64,000 nucleotides of DNA from an uncultured Candidatus Saccharibacteria bacterium (GCA_945873065.1 CAMCBN010000001.1:62001-126000); one strand, 5' to 3'; shown: positions 31,164 to 41,249, counted from the first letter of the stretch. Numbers and translations: made by a program. The notes: generated by a model from the sequence alone, not told the origin.

Positions 31164-31724
31164 CTACTTCTTGCGCTCTCTATACTCTCCGCTCGCAGTA
31201 TCGACTGAAATGACGTCTCCTGTCTTTATAAAGGCTGGCACTTTAACTACCAGGCCTGTCTCAAGCGTCGCATCCTTAAGCACGCTACTTGTCGTATCCC
31301 CCCTCACTACATCTTCCGTATACGTTACCTTCAAAAATAGATTTTTTGGCAACTCAACGTTAATAACACGGCCATTGAAGAACTGCAACCCTACGGGGTC
31401 CCCCTCTTTCAAGTAACCTTTAGACTCGTCCACCAAGTCGACAGGCAGCTCAAACTGGTCAAAACTCTCTGGATTCATGAAATAATAGGTCGCACCATCA
31501 TTGTATAGATATTGCACTGTTTGTGTTGTTACCTCTGCTGGCTCAATCTTATCTTGACCTTTGAAGGTTTTTGGCACAACACTACCATCAACCAAGTTCT
31601 TTAATCTAACATTAACAATAGAGCCGCCTCGGCCCATTACCTTTTGATTATATTCGACAACTCGATACGGTTTGCCATCGAGCTGAACAATAACACCTTT
31701 TTTCAGGTCAGTTGGTTGATACAT
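31164..31724 (-). CDS. efp: Elongation factor P (Arg at modification site)
   Basis: TDLKKGVIVQLDGKPYRVVEYNQKVMGRGGSIVNVRLKNL...VDTASGEYRERKK. Confidence 0.96.
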   Translation of the reverse strand: MYQPTDLKKGVIVQLDGKPYRVVEYNQKVMGRGGSIVNVRLKNLVDGSVVPKTFKGQDKIEPAEVTTQTVQYLYNDGATYYFMNPESFDQFELPVDLVDESKGYLKEGDPVGLQFFNGRVINVELPKNLFLKVTYTEDVVRGDTTSSVLKDATLETGLVVKVPAFIKTGDVISVDTASGEYRERKK

Positions 31725-31803
31725 ATGTGCTCCTTTTTTCTATCCCGTTTATTCGAGACATCCCCCAGCACGACAATGTACCACTGTTGTGCTGGAAAAA
31801 TCC

Positions 31804-32004
31804 CTAATCTTGCACGACGAATGGAAGCAGTGCCAAATGACGAGCACGTTTGATAGCTACTGCAAGTTGCCGTTGTTGTTTATCCGACAACCCTGTGCGA
31901 CTTCGCGGTTCAATCTGGCCATATGCATTGATGTATTTTTGTAATACTTTTGGGTCTTTGTAGTCAAAGTATACTGGCGTATCATTACGTGAACGTTTTG
32001 CCAT
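31804..32004 (-). CDS. rpsR: 30S ribosomal protein bS18
   Basis: [39 protein letters not shown]. Confidence 0.97.
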   Translation of the reverse strand: MAKRSRNDTPVYFDYKDPKVLQKYINAYGQIEPRSRTGLSDKQQRQLAVAIKRARHLALLPFVVQD

Positions 32005-32027
32005 ATATGTTCTCCTTTTATACGTTG

Positions 32028-32477
32028 TTAAAATGGTATTTCTGATAGATCAATCGGTTTATCATCGATATCTTCGATGGCTACACCCTGACTGCTACCA
32101 CTGTTATTTGCCGGTATAGTGTTCGGTGTTGTATTTTCTGCACGGCCACCACCAACAAATGTAAAATCTTCTACTGTTACTTCGACAACAGAACGTTTGT
32201 TACCGTCTTTGTCGTCGTAACTACGTTGATCGAGTCGCCCACTCACGAGGAGCGGACTGCCCTTTTTTACATACTGTGCGATCGTCTCGCCAGTTCGCCC
32301 CCACGCCACACAATTGATGAAGCTGGTCTGATCCTGGCTTTGACCATTTTGATTGCGCCATGTACGGCTGACTGCAAGGGTGAAATTCGCGACATTCTGA
32401 CCACTCGGTGTGGTTCTCATCTCAATATCACGCGTTAGATTACCCATCAGTATGACTTTACTAAAACCTCGGGCCAT
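32028..32477 (-). CDS. ssb: Single-stranded DNA-binding protein
   Basis: [15 protein letters not shown]...FINCVAWG; acidic tail ending DLSEIPF. Confidence 0.97.
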   Translation of the reverse strand: MARGFSKVILMGNLTRDIEMRTTPSGQNVANFTLAVSRTWRNQNGQSQDQTSFINCVAWGRTGETIAQYVKKGSPLLVSGRLDQRSYDDKDGNKRSVVEVTVEDFTFVGGGRAENTTPNTIPANNSGSSQGVAIEDIDDKPIDLSEIPF

Positions 32478-32516
32478 AGATCCCTCCTTTACGCATTACT
32501 TGCAAAAAACAAATGA

Positions 32517-32885
32517 CTACTCAGACTCTTCCTTATGGCCTTCACGAGCCTTAGCCTCTTCAAGTGCCTTGCGACCCTTCTCGTCGACAGACACCAATAG
32601 ATACCGGATAACTTCGTCTGATATATTGAGCGCATTGCTAATTTTGAGCGGAGCATCGGCTGGCAATGCTACGTCAAAATAGACATACACTGCAAAATCT
32701 TCGTTCTTGATGCGGTATTGTAGTTTTTTCTTGCCCCAATTCTCTTCTTGGGATATTGATCCACCACTTGTCGTGATCAGATCGCGTACTTTCGCGAGTG
32801 GCGTGTCTAGGTTGGCCTCAAAATCTGGCCGGACCAACACGGTTAGTTCGTATTGTTTCATATGTAAACCTCCTTTGGAATCCAT
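32517..32885 (-). CDS. rpsF: 30S ribosomal protein bS6
   Basis: MKQYELTVLVRPDFE...ENWGKKKLQYRIKNEDFAVYVYFD; start likely at the internal MKQYELT. Confidence 0.94.
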   Translation of the reverse strand: MDSKGGLHMKQYELTVLVRPDFEANLDTPLAKVRDLITTSGGSISQEENWGKKKLQYRIKNEDFAVYVYFDVALPADAPLKISNALNISDEVIRYLLVSVDEKGRKALEEAKAREGHKEESE

Positions 32886-34106
32886 ATGGATGTTTATCCG
32901 AACGATAAACTTAGGTTAATAACCCACTTATTATACAGGAGTCGTGAAGTGAAATCCAGAACAGGCAGCAAACCGCTACATTGATCCGCTTATCTACAAA
33001 TCGCCTGCTCATATATAAGCCTATTTATACTTCGCATAAAATTTTTCCATCACCATATACGCTGAATGCAACACATATCAAAGAGTAGAGGCCAAGTATC
33101 GCAAAAATACATTCAATCGCTTGCATAGAACAAGTAACATGACATTTTTTATTTTACACAAAATGCACCCTTGTCTAACTTTTTCTAACCGACCCGATAA
33201 ATCAACCTTACATCATACTTCGTATGTATATGCTGTTACTATTTTTCGTCAGCTTTTACGATTTTATATTTAATTGCACCACAAAATATCTCCAATTGCT
33301 TTATCAAGCTCATTATAATAACCAACGCGCATCGCAAAACGAATTGAATCAACCTACCCTGATCACACATCAAAACCTCTTTGTGCTATCGTTTATCTAT
33401 ATGAGCCATTTGAACGAATATCATTCATATTCAAATTTCTCATCCTCATAATCTCATAAACGTCTCATCTATCCATCTATTAAATTGACACTTTTTATGA
33501 TAATCATTCACCTATTGACGATGCACCGCACGATGCATTTTCATCCTAAACGAAAAAATACATTTTTCGACGAGCCACAAGATTGTATTAATTATTTTTG
33601 TCCTTATCGGTATAAATTTTTCAACTTATTTAGATCGAGTGTCACAAATATCCAAATTATTTTGTCCAAAGTTTATGATATCTAAAACTCTACTATAGCC
33701 GCACCAATTTATTGAGTATCAAGCTTTAATATTTTTGATAATTATATCCACTCTAGTTATGGTCGTCTACACATTCATCATTTACAATCGCTAAGTACCT
33801 AATCCTTTTCTATCAAAAAAGGTGAATCATTTTTAATGAACGAAATCATCTTTTGTTCATAATTTAGTATCACTTTTTGCGGACAACTCACCTAGGGCTC
33901 TGCTTGCATAATACACACCCTACTTTGGGCCACGGCAATCTATCTTTAAATTAATGTTTTGACCGTGATCATAATTAATAATGAATATATAAAAAATTAA
34001 TTCATGATGGTGCTTATAAACTACAACAAGTATGCTTAGCTTTTTTGATCAAGTATTATATTTCCCAAACCACATCGTCAAAGTATTTTTATCTCTATCA
34101 AATAAA

Positions 34107-34139
34107 AATGACATGCTTTTGTGTGTATTACATGTCATT
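34107..34139 (-). terminator. Terminator of the 34160..34906 gene
   Basis: AATGACATG/CATGTCATT perfect 9-bp stem followed by TTTTATTT on minus strand. Confidence 0.75.
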
Positions 34140-34159
34140 CAAAATTAATTTTTTTATTT

Positions 34160-34906
34160 TTATGCAGTAAGCACAAAATCATCTGGTAATGGTAACACAA
34201 ATTCTGCAGAATCGGTGTCGGTATTTGCACGATCGCCGCCGATACTCACAGGCACAACTGCCATGCTGCCCAATTCGCCGTCTACCTGTTCTCCTGAATC
34301 AGTAATGATTGATGGCTGCTCTAAAATAGCACAGACGACCATAGCTGGTGGGTTTTCTTCGGTCGCATATTTATCAGGTAGTTTCGAAGAATAGGTAAAC
34401 CCAGCCAGTTTACCAACGACACTTTCTGTTTTATCAAAAATAATCGCCGTTTCAAACGACGAAGACGACAAAAAATCCTTCTCCTGCTTATCCTTCGGAC
34501 TTTTGTTACACTGAACCGGCACCGCATATTGCGGAGAAATAATTTCTAGCATATCGCCAGGCTTTATATTATATTTATCGCGCAACTCACCTACTTTGTT
34601 GATCAATTTACGCAATGTGCTAGCTGGCTCCTCTCGATATTCATTAAGGACCGAACCGAGATTCATAGACCAACTAATAGTATTGATAGCCGAGTCGGGC
34701 TCTTTTCTGTTATACCCTCTATAAAAATCAGAAACGTTCCCGCCTACACCAGATACTGCGATGTTTCCTTCTGGATATAAATGTCTCTTGGGCTCAGGCT
34801 CGGGCACGACCCATTGTGAATATTTATATTTATATTCATTAGGTTTTATTCCTTTAGGTAGTTCACTCATAATATCTATCCCGCGTGTGGCATTAATTAA
34901 CGGCAT
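34160..34906 (-). CDS. Hypothetical protein
   Basis: 248-aa ORF with SD (AAAGGAG) and terminator; no recognised domain. Confidence 0.7.
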   Translation of the reverse strand: MPLINATRGIDIMSELPKGIKPNEYKYKYSQWVVPEPEPKRHLYPEGNIAVSGVGGNVSDFYRGYNRKEPDSAINTISWSMNLGSVLNEYREEPASTLRKLINKVGELRDKYNIKPGDMLEIISPQYAVPVQCNKSPKDKQEKDFLSSSSFETAIIFDKTESVVGKLAGFTYSSKLPDKYATEENPPAMVVCAILEQPSIITDSGEQVDGELGSMAVVPVSIGGDRANTDTDSAEFVLPLPDDFVLTA

Positions 34907-35052
34907 GGCTCCTTTCTACCGAAATTCCTCCCGACAAGCCCAGGTGTAACCTGGTACTGGGGTAGTATGGTTATATCGTCTGTATTATAGCACAAAAGTA
35001 GTATCTGCATAGCACTTTTGCACAAAATAGATTGCGAATGTCGCTTTCAATA

Positions 35053-35087
35053 TAAAATTACTCAGCATCCGGTACTGAGTAATTTTA
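35053..35087 (-). terminator. Terminator after rpsG
   Basis: TAAAATTACTCAG/CTGAGTAATTTTA 13-bp stem. Confidence 0.85.
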
Positions 35088-35107
35088 TATTTATGCGAAG
35101 CCAAAAC

Positions 35108-35587
35108 TTAGCGGCGAGCAAAGTGAGCAAACGCACGGTTGGCTTCGGCCATACGATGGGTGTCCTCTTTCTTTTTGAAAGCAATACCCGTTTGATTGTA
35201 GGCGTCAACGATCTCGGTCGCTAACCGTTTGTGGTAAGGCATACCGCTTTTTGATCGAGCAGCTTGGACGAGCCACATGAAAGCAAAGTGTTGTTGGCGA
35301 TGGCCCTGAATCGGGAATGGGATCTGATAGTTTGCCCCACCGACACGACGTGATTTTACCTCAAAGGCTGGGCTGATATTTTTGATAGCCTTTTCAAAAA
35401 TCTCTAGCGGCTCTTCGCTTTTGAGACTTTTGGCGGCTTGTTCGAGAGCGCTATAAACAGCGCGCTCGGCAACTGATTTTTTACCATCAAGCATTGACTT
35501 GTTGATCAAACGTTGTACTAACGCTGATTGATATTTGCGATCTGGCTTGATAGTACGCTGTAATTTTTTGGTGACTTTACGAGGCAT
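35108..35587 (-). CDS. rpsG: 30S ribosomal protein uS7
   Basis: MPRKVTKK...SRRVGGANYQIPFPI...RLATEIVDAYN. Confidence 0.97.
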   Translation of the reverse strand: MPRKVTKKLQRTIKPDRKYQSALVQRLINKSMLDGKKSVAERAVYSALEQAAKSLKSEEPLEIFEKAIKNISPAFEVKSRRVGGANYQIPFPIQGHRQQHFAFMWLVQAARSKSGMPYHKRLATEIVDAYNQTGIAFKKKEDTHRMAEANRAFAHFARR

Positions 35588-35589
35588 GA

Positions 35590-36003
35590 TTACTTGTCCT
35601 CCTTCTTGGTGCCATACTTGCTACGGCCTTGCTTTCGCTTGGAAACACCCTGTAGATCGAGTGCACCACGCACAATGTGATACCGCACACCTGGTAAATC
35701 TGGCACACGACCACCGCGCACTAGCACCACAGCGTGCTCCTGTAAATTGTGGCCTTCACCACCGATATACGCCCAAACTTCATGACCATTGGTCAAACGA
35801 ACACGAGCGACTTTACGCATAGCAGAGTTCGGTTTTTTCGGCGTCTTAGTAGTCACTTTGACGCAAACACCGCGCTTGAGTGGGGCATTTTGATCATAAT
35901 AACGCACCTTGAGGGCGTTGTGAATGCGGCCAAGCGCAGGCGACTTAGACTTTTTCGCCGCTGTTTTGCGTGGCTTACGCACCAATTGGTTGATTGTTGG
36001 CAT
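35590..36003 (-). CDS. rpsL: 30S ribosomal protein uS12
   Basis: [13 protein letters not shown]...[21 protein letters not shown]...[14 protein letters not shown]. Confidence 0.98.
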   Translation of the reverse strand: MPTINQLVRKPRKTAAKKSKSPALGRIHNALKVRYYDQNAPLKRGVCVKVTTKTPKKPNSAMRKVARVRLTNGHEVWAYIGGEGHNLQEHAVVLVRGGRVPDLPGVRYHIVRGALDLQGVSKRKQGRSKYGTKKEDK

Positions 36004-36340
36004 CCAACAGCTCCTTATAAACTTATTTATATAACACGGTCAGCATCGTAGTGTCTCTAAAGTTGGCTCTACTATACTATCCGATCATTTACGATTAAGG
36101 GCAGCACCCCCGCCTCGCGTCTTGCCTTCTCTGCCAAACGAGCTATCCACACCAGACAGCCTGCCCCGAGAAGAGGAAACTCGTTTCGCATTATACCACA
36201 ATTATAGTGGCTAATACTAATGATTTGGATTGCTTTTAGGTATCCTACATCAATGATCACCTATAACTTTGAGATGGATAATTTGACTATTTACTACTTT
36301 TGCAATGTCTGCACACCCCCTATAAGTACGACCACCATTT

Positions 36341-36419
36341 ACGATATGAAGCTGCGACAACTGTACTTTTACCTTCTCCTCTTGAAATAATTTTTATGCA
36401 AAAAATGATATATTGCCCT
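36341..36419 (-). pseudogene. Relic of MobA/MobL-type relaxase N-terminus
   Basis: SD AAAGGAGGT then AGG-GCA-ATA-TAT-CAT-TTT...: (start lost) AIYHF /fs/ CIKIISRGEGKSTVVAASYR. Confidence 0.55.
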
Positions 36420-36509
36420 AAGATAATACCTCCTTTCATTTTTCTGACATGGTAATGTGGATGTGTTTTAGTTGTTTAAACTGGTGACAAACTCCCCGAT
36501 AAACGGGGA

Positions 36510-37058
36510 CTAGTCGATTTTATCCTCTCCCCGAATTTTTTTGTTTTTCCGTTCTTCTAACTCAGCAATTTGGTTTATCAAACAATCTGAAAAATCCCCT
36601 TCAATCGGTGTAGCTTCTCCCGTTGTATAGTAGTCAAGAAGGACTATGTTTTTATCCTTGTCAAAACAAAACACTTCATCACTATTCCCTACAATGGATA
36701 AGAATGGAATAAAATCCGTAAAACCTTCATCGTGTAGTTGTTTCGTTTTTTCACGAATATCCAAAAAATCGGGTATTCCATTGGCAATTCCATAGACTAT
36801 AATTCCTCGACAGAACGACCAAAATGGGCCTACCTCGTACGGTTTCGCTCGTGGCCATATTTCTTCCCGAACCTCCATATAAAGCCCGCCTAATGGAGAC
36901 ATGGTGAACTCTCTAAAATCAGCAGGAAGATTTATTCCATACTGATTTTCAAAATTTTTTATGTTCTGTTCTGACGGCTCATTTCCCATACAAGCCACAA
37001 CCTGATAAGTCTGTTTATCATAATTACGAAAATAATCGTAGACTTTTTCTATCGCCAT
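36510..37058 (-). CDS. SMI1/KNR4 (SUKH) family protein, candidate immunity protein
   Basis: IKNFENQYGINLPADFREFTMSPLGGLY...FIPFLSIVGNSDEVFCFDKDKNIVLLDYY; strong SD AGAGGAG. Confidence 0.88.
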   Translation of the reverse strand: MAIEKVYDYFRNYDKQTYQVVACMGNEPSEQNIKNFENQYGINLPADFREFTMSPLGGLYMEVREEIWPRAKPYEVGPFWSFCRGIIVYGIANGIPDFLDIREKTKQLHDEGFTDFIPFLSIVGNSDEVFCFDKDKNIVLLDYYTTGEATPIEGDFSDCLINQIAELEERKNKKIRGEDKID

Positions 37059-37125
37059 GATATATCTCCTCTAAATTCCGATTTGTCGCTTTGTTTCTTA
37101 ACTAAAGTGTAGCACAATTGAGTTA

Positions 37126-37430
37126 ATAAAATTCATCTTCTGTAAAATCCTTGCTTTCTGCAAAGATACTTTCAAAAACTATTCCTTTTTCATATCATAT
37201 TTTCTTGCAAAATTCATCAAATGCCTTTACCAATACTTCCTGAACTCTCCAATTATCATCTTCGGGAACTTCATCTCGCATAAATGCTAAATATCATCTT
37301 GTTCTGATAAATATCCAAAAAGAAATACACAATACATTCTTACTTGATAGGCATCAGTTTATAGGCTGAAAATGCCAACTTCTTAACATATCCATTATCG
37401 TTGGATTTATAATCTATGAAGGCTCTTTTT
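37126..37430 (-). pseudogene. Frameshifted DNA-alkylation-repair (AlkD-like HEAT) family relic
   Basis: Minus strand, stitched frames: AFIDYKSNDNGYVKKLAFSAYK / TDAYQVRMYCVFLFGYLSEQDDI / LAFMRDEVPEDDNWRVQEVLVKAFDEFCKKI*. Confidence 0.6.
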
Positions 37431-37696
37431 CTTCCTCTTTAAACCCTTTTCTATTAAAGAGAATTTTTTCAAACTCACAATAATATATTCTTTCAAGCAG
37501 CCTCGCCTCCTCCCAAAATTCTAATTTTTCTCTGAATAATCAACGATATTATAACTTTTTATACCAGCTTTCTGCGATACTTGCAGTTGCCTATAAAATT
37601 AAAGTACACATCGACTTGCTGTTTCCTGCCTTTACCTTTTCTGTGTTTGTAATGTTGATATACAAAGCAATAACCGCACTCATACTAGACCAAACC

Positions 37697-37728
37697 AAAA
37701 AACGCCGACACTTACGCCGGCGTTTTTA
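37697..37728 (-). terminator. Terminator of the ABC exporter operon
   Basis: AAAACGCCG/CGGCGTTTT with flanking T runs. Confidence 0.85.
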
Positions 37729-37746
37729 TTTCTGGTGAAGAGACCC

Positions 37747-39981
37747 CTACTCGGTTCGGTTTTCTTCCAGACTGGTAATCTTTTTGATCATCGGCAAAAT
37801 ACGGTAAATACCGATCACTGCCGCCAACAGCAAACTACCTACGATGATAAAGTAAGTCGGAGTCAGAGTCGCCTTAACTGAATCGGTCAATGGCGACAGA
37901 AATACACCGGCTATCCAAACACCCAACCCCGCTGCCAAAATCGATACCGCAAATAACGGAATGAGTGATTCGATTAATACCATGCGCTTCATCTGCGACA
38001 ATGTCATGCCACCTAAGCGTAATGTCAGCAACGAACGACGCCGTTCTAGTAGCCCACCGATCGTCGAGACGATCATGCTACACACCGCCACAAACATAGT
38101 CAGACCAATGCCACCGTATGCCATTTCAGCAAAACTTTTAATGGCTGGGTTAATGTGTGGCCGCTGTGCATATTCACCAACTGCTACGTAGCGATAAACA
38201 TCATGTCCATCTGCTATTGCAGCAGTATGAGTAGCAATAAAACTGCGCAATTGTTCGACCGAAGCGTTATCTTTGAGTTGGACTAAATAGCCGGTCGTCT
38301 GATTTTTGCCACTAATTTCATTCACGGTCGTCGGAGTTTTCACTACCTTTGCAATGAAATTAATCTGAGCAAATTTTTTGTTGTCCGGACAACTGTGTCG
38401 AGTGTAGGCACTCACTACATCACACGGAATATACGACATTGAACCTTCCTCGGAGCTCACCTGGGTGATTTTGTCTGCTGATTTGACAAAAGATTGTGCG
38501 CGCAGATCTTTGGTTAGGTCTTTTTCGTTCGGATTCGTTAATTCTACTATCGCAGCAGTTTTATTAAGCTGCGAGTAGCCATTGTCATTGATCGAATCAG
38601 CATTTAATTTGTCGACCCCACCGACTGCTGCTAGATAAAAGCTCCCCGCAAACAGTGCCAGCACTACACCACTAACGGCGCGGAAAACTTGCTTGGACTG
38701 CACCGAGATACGGCGACTAGCGATTAGCATCGATGGACGCTTGGTGCGGCGCGCTGCCAACCTCGCGATGCAATATGTCAACCACGAACCAGCCAGTACT
38801 AGTCCGAACATCACCAGGAAGACCCCAGCCATCATCACAAATATCGGCGTTGAATCCTGTGCAGAAGCATTCTTTACCCATTCCTTACCTTGTGGCAGCG
38901 TCATCCATACGAACAGACCTAGACCGATCAATAGTGGTAGCACTCGCCAAACGCGCGGCCTTTTCGCTACCTTTTGCTTGCGCGCCACACCCAGTGGTGA
39001 CAATTGTACGTGGCGCATTCCCCACCAGTTCGCTAGCATACTAAGTATCAAAGTCAGACTGATCATCCACAAATATTGGTCCCAGTGGATGCTGACATCA
39101 TCTGGCATAAAACGCACACCGTTGAACCTAAACTCGCGCAACAAAGGTAGGGTCGCTAGATGAATCAATGATCCGACAACCACACCAGTCAACGAAGCAA
39201 TAAACGACTCAAACATCAACATCTTAGTCACCTGCGAGCGTGTGCCACCCACCAGGCGTATCGCTGCATAGCGCTGCTCGCGCTGAGCACTACCGAGCTG
39301 CGTAGCAATAGCCACAAACATCACGATCGGAAACAGTAGAATCGTGCCTCCAAAGCTCATCAAGATGGTCGACCCAATACTAAGCTGTTTCTTTGCATCG
39401 TCGTCGAAATCAAACTGATACATATCGACAAATGTATCGCCAGCAACATCGCTTTTCGTAAGCGTCTCTTCTTTAGTGACACCCCGAACCACGCTAAGGC
39501 TATCTGGCGAGGTCACAAAACTCGCGGGAAGCGTACCAAGATATTTAGTACCAAATCGATCACCTATCTTCGCTTCTGGGTGTTCACTGTTGACTTTTGC
39601 TAACGACTCCGATAGATAATATTCGCCTGGTGCTGGATTTTTTAGACCACCCAGAGTAAGCGTAGTCGTCGGCTCGGCATAAAGCGATGCCACAGAAATA
39701 TCTTCATCTTGCCACTTGGCGAGATTGCCGAACGATCCCGACAAAAAGGAAATTTTAAGAGGTGCTTCATTGCCCTTTGGTTTTTGCAAGTCCTTGTTCC
39801 GAGATGCCTTGTAGGCAGCTACCTGCCAGTTTTGTCGCTGTCCCTGCGATACCAAACCATTTGTGACCGCAGCCAAACTCAGCAAAATCACCACACCCAG
39901 CGCAATCGCCGCAGAGGTCAGGCTGAGCCGCCCTAGCGACTGCCGACCTGATTTTTTGAAAAGTAGCCAATTAAGATTCAT
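37747..39981 (-). CDS. ABC transporter permease (FtsX/MacB-like)
   Basis: Two FtsX-like halves (MFVAIATQLGSAQREQRYAAIRLVGGTRSQV; MSQNKR-like RRRSLLTLRLGGMTLSQMKRM); start at MNLNW. Confidence 0.9.
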   Translation of the reverse strand: MNLNWLLFKKSGRQSLGRLSLTSAAIALGVVILLSLAAVTNGLVSQGQRQNWQVAAYKASRNKDLQKPKGNEAPLKISFLSGSFGNLAKWQDEDISVASLYAEPTTTLTLGGLKNPAPGEYYLSESLAKVNSEHPEAKIGDRFGTKYLGTLPASFVTSPDSLSVVRGVTKEETLTKSDVAGDTFVDMYQFDFDDDAKKQLSIGSTILMSFGGTILLFPIVMFVAIATQLGSAQREQRYAAIRLVGGTRSQVTKMLMFESFIASLTGVVVGSLIHLATLPLLREFRFNGVRFMPDDVSIHWDQYLWMISLTLILSMLANWWGMRHVQLSPLGVARKQKVAKRPRVWRVLPLLIGLGLFVWMTLPQGKEWVKNASAQDSTPIFVMMAGVFLVMFGLVLAGSWLTYCIARLAARRTKRPSMLIASRRISVQSKQVFRAVSGVVLALFAGSFYLAAVGGVDKLNADSINDNGYSQLNKTAAIVELTNPNEKDLTKDLRAQSFVKSADKITQVSSEEGSMSYIPCDVVSAYTRHSCPDNKKFAQINFIAKVVKTPTTVNEISGKNQTTGYLVQLKDNASVEQLRSFIATHTAAIADGHDVYRYVAVGEYAQRPHINPAIKSFAEMAYGGIGLTMFVAVCSMIVSTIGGLLERRRSLLTLRLGGMTLSQMKRMVLIESLIPLFAVSILAAGLGVWIAGVFLSPLTDSVKATLTPTYFIIVGSLLLAAVIGIYRILPMIKKITSLEENRTE

Positions 39982-40654
39982 ATTGGTTTCCTCCGGCGAT
40001 TTGCCCATCGCGGACGATGATTTCACGGTCAGCATAGGCAGCGATAGTCGGCTCGTGTGTTACCATGATGACTGTCGTACCGTTATCTTTGGCAGTTTTG
40101 ATGAATAGTTCCATCACCTTCTCTGAATTCAGTGAATCCAGCGAACCAGTCGGCTCATCAGCGAAAAGAATTTTCGGCTCGATCACCATAGCGCGAGCGA
40201 TAGCAACACGCTGTGCTTGACCGCCAGAAAGTTCGCCCGGCAGACTATCTTCTTTACCCTTCAAGCCAACCGTCGCAATCCATTTTTCGGCACGTTTGTA
40301 CGCAGTTTTACGATCCACACCGTTGAGCAGTAGTGGTAACGCCACGTTATCGTGAACGGTGAGTTCTGGTACCAATTGCCCGAACTGGAAGACAAAGCCA
40401 AAACTAGTGCGGCGCAACTTGGACCGCTTATCGTCGTTAAATTTGTTAATCCGCTGCCCTTCGAAATCGATCTCACCCGAGTCCACGCTGATGATGGCCG
40501 CCAAACTATGCAGCAATGTTGATTTACCCGACCCAGATGGACCCATAATCGCCAAGACTTCTCCCGTCTCAACATCCAGGCTCACGCCGCGCAGCGCCTC
40601 AGTCTGGCCAAACTTTTTTGTAATATTTCGCGCGCTGATGATTGGTTTAGTCAT
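39971..40654 (-). CDS. ABC transporter ATP-binding protein (LolD/MacB-like)
   Basis: GPSGSGKSTLLHSL, LSGGQAQRVAIARAM, LFADEPTGSLD; start at MTKPII. Confidence 0.95.
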   Translation of the reverse strand: MTKPIISARNITKKFGQTEALRGVSLDVETGEVLAIMGPSGSGKSTLLHSLAAIISVDSGEIDFEGQRINKFNDDKRSKLRRTSFGFVFQFGQLVPELTVHDNVALPLLLNGVDRKTAYKRAEKWIATVGLKGKEDSLPGELSGGQAQRVAIARAMVIEPKILFADEPTGSLDSLNSEKVMELFIKTAKDNGTTVIMVTHEPTIAAYADREIIVRDGQIAGGNQYES

Positions 40655-41222
40655 TTTTTCCTCCTTTAACTTTACTATCAATTTTTTTAGGCTCTACCAC
40701 CATCAATTCCTCCTTTAACTTACTTAAACGCGAACTCGTTAGTTCGATCCAGCGCAGGTCCGCTTCTAAATGAAACAGCGCGTGATCGATCAACAGCTTA
40801 TCCGGTAAACTCACCTCGCGGCGCTGATTAGTCAGCTGCCGCATCCGCTGGATATGAGCGCGTCGTTGATTATCCAGATAGGGTGCAGCGTTGCCGTCCT
40901 TGATCAGTGCCAAAACAGTTTTAATATACATCGTGGTTTGCAGGGTCGGCGATGGCGCTTCCGCGGTGTCTAGCCACACTTGCAAATCTTTTTTACCCTT
41001 GTCGGTAATAGCATATTGTATTCGTTCCGGTCCGCCGCTTTCTGCCTGACTAACTACTTCGATCACCTTCTCGTCGCGCTTTAATCGCGACAACGTCGAG
41101 TAAATCTGCCCCGCCAAAATCGGCTTATCTTTACCGAAATAACTGTCGTATTGTTTCTTTAGCTCGTAGCCATAATTCGGCCCGTCTGCCAAGAAACCTA
41201 ATATTGCATAATTCGCGCTCAT
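40647..41222 (-). CDS. PadR-family transcriptional regulator
   Basis: MSANYAILGFLADGPNYGYELKKQYD...GQIYSTLSRLKRDEKV; ATG at 41222. Confidence 0.93.
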   Translation of the reverse strand: MSANYAILGFLADGPNYGYELKKQYDSYFGKDKPILAGQIYSTLSRLKRDEKVIEVVSQAESGGPERIQYAITDKGKKDLQVWLDTAEAPSPTLQTTMYIKTVLALIKDGNAAPYLDNQRRAHIQRMRQLTNQRREVSLPDKLLIDHALFHLEADLRWIELTSSRLSKLKEELMVVEPKKIDSKVKGGKND

Positions 41223-41228
41223 GCCTCT

Positions 41229-41249
41229 ACTATACACTGAGTGTATAGT
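41229..41249. promoter_or_regulatory. Candidate PadR operator 1
   Basis: ACTATACAC-TGA-GTGTATAGT inverted repeat just upstream of padR start. Confidence 0.75.

Noticed and set aside
32930-34100. Possible replication origin
   Set aside because: Only one near-match to a DnaA box (TTATCTACA) seen; no dnaA/dnaN nearby; not supported
36072-36260. 62-aa ORF upstream of rpsL
   Set aside because: No SD and overlaps likely structured leader; also checked as a tRNA because of a D-arm-like segment (TAGCTCGTTTGGCAGAG) but it lacks a T-arm
41220-41237. Longer PadR ORF start (GTG at 41237)
   Set aside because: Would begin inside the operator palindrome; ATG at 41222 gives canonical MSANYAILGFL start
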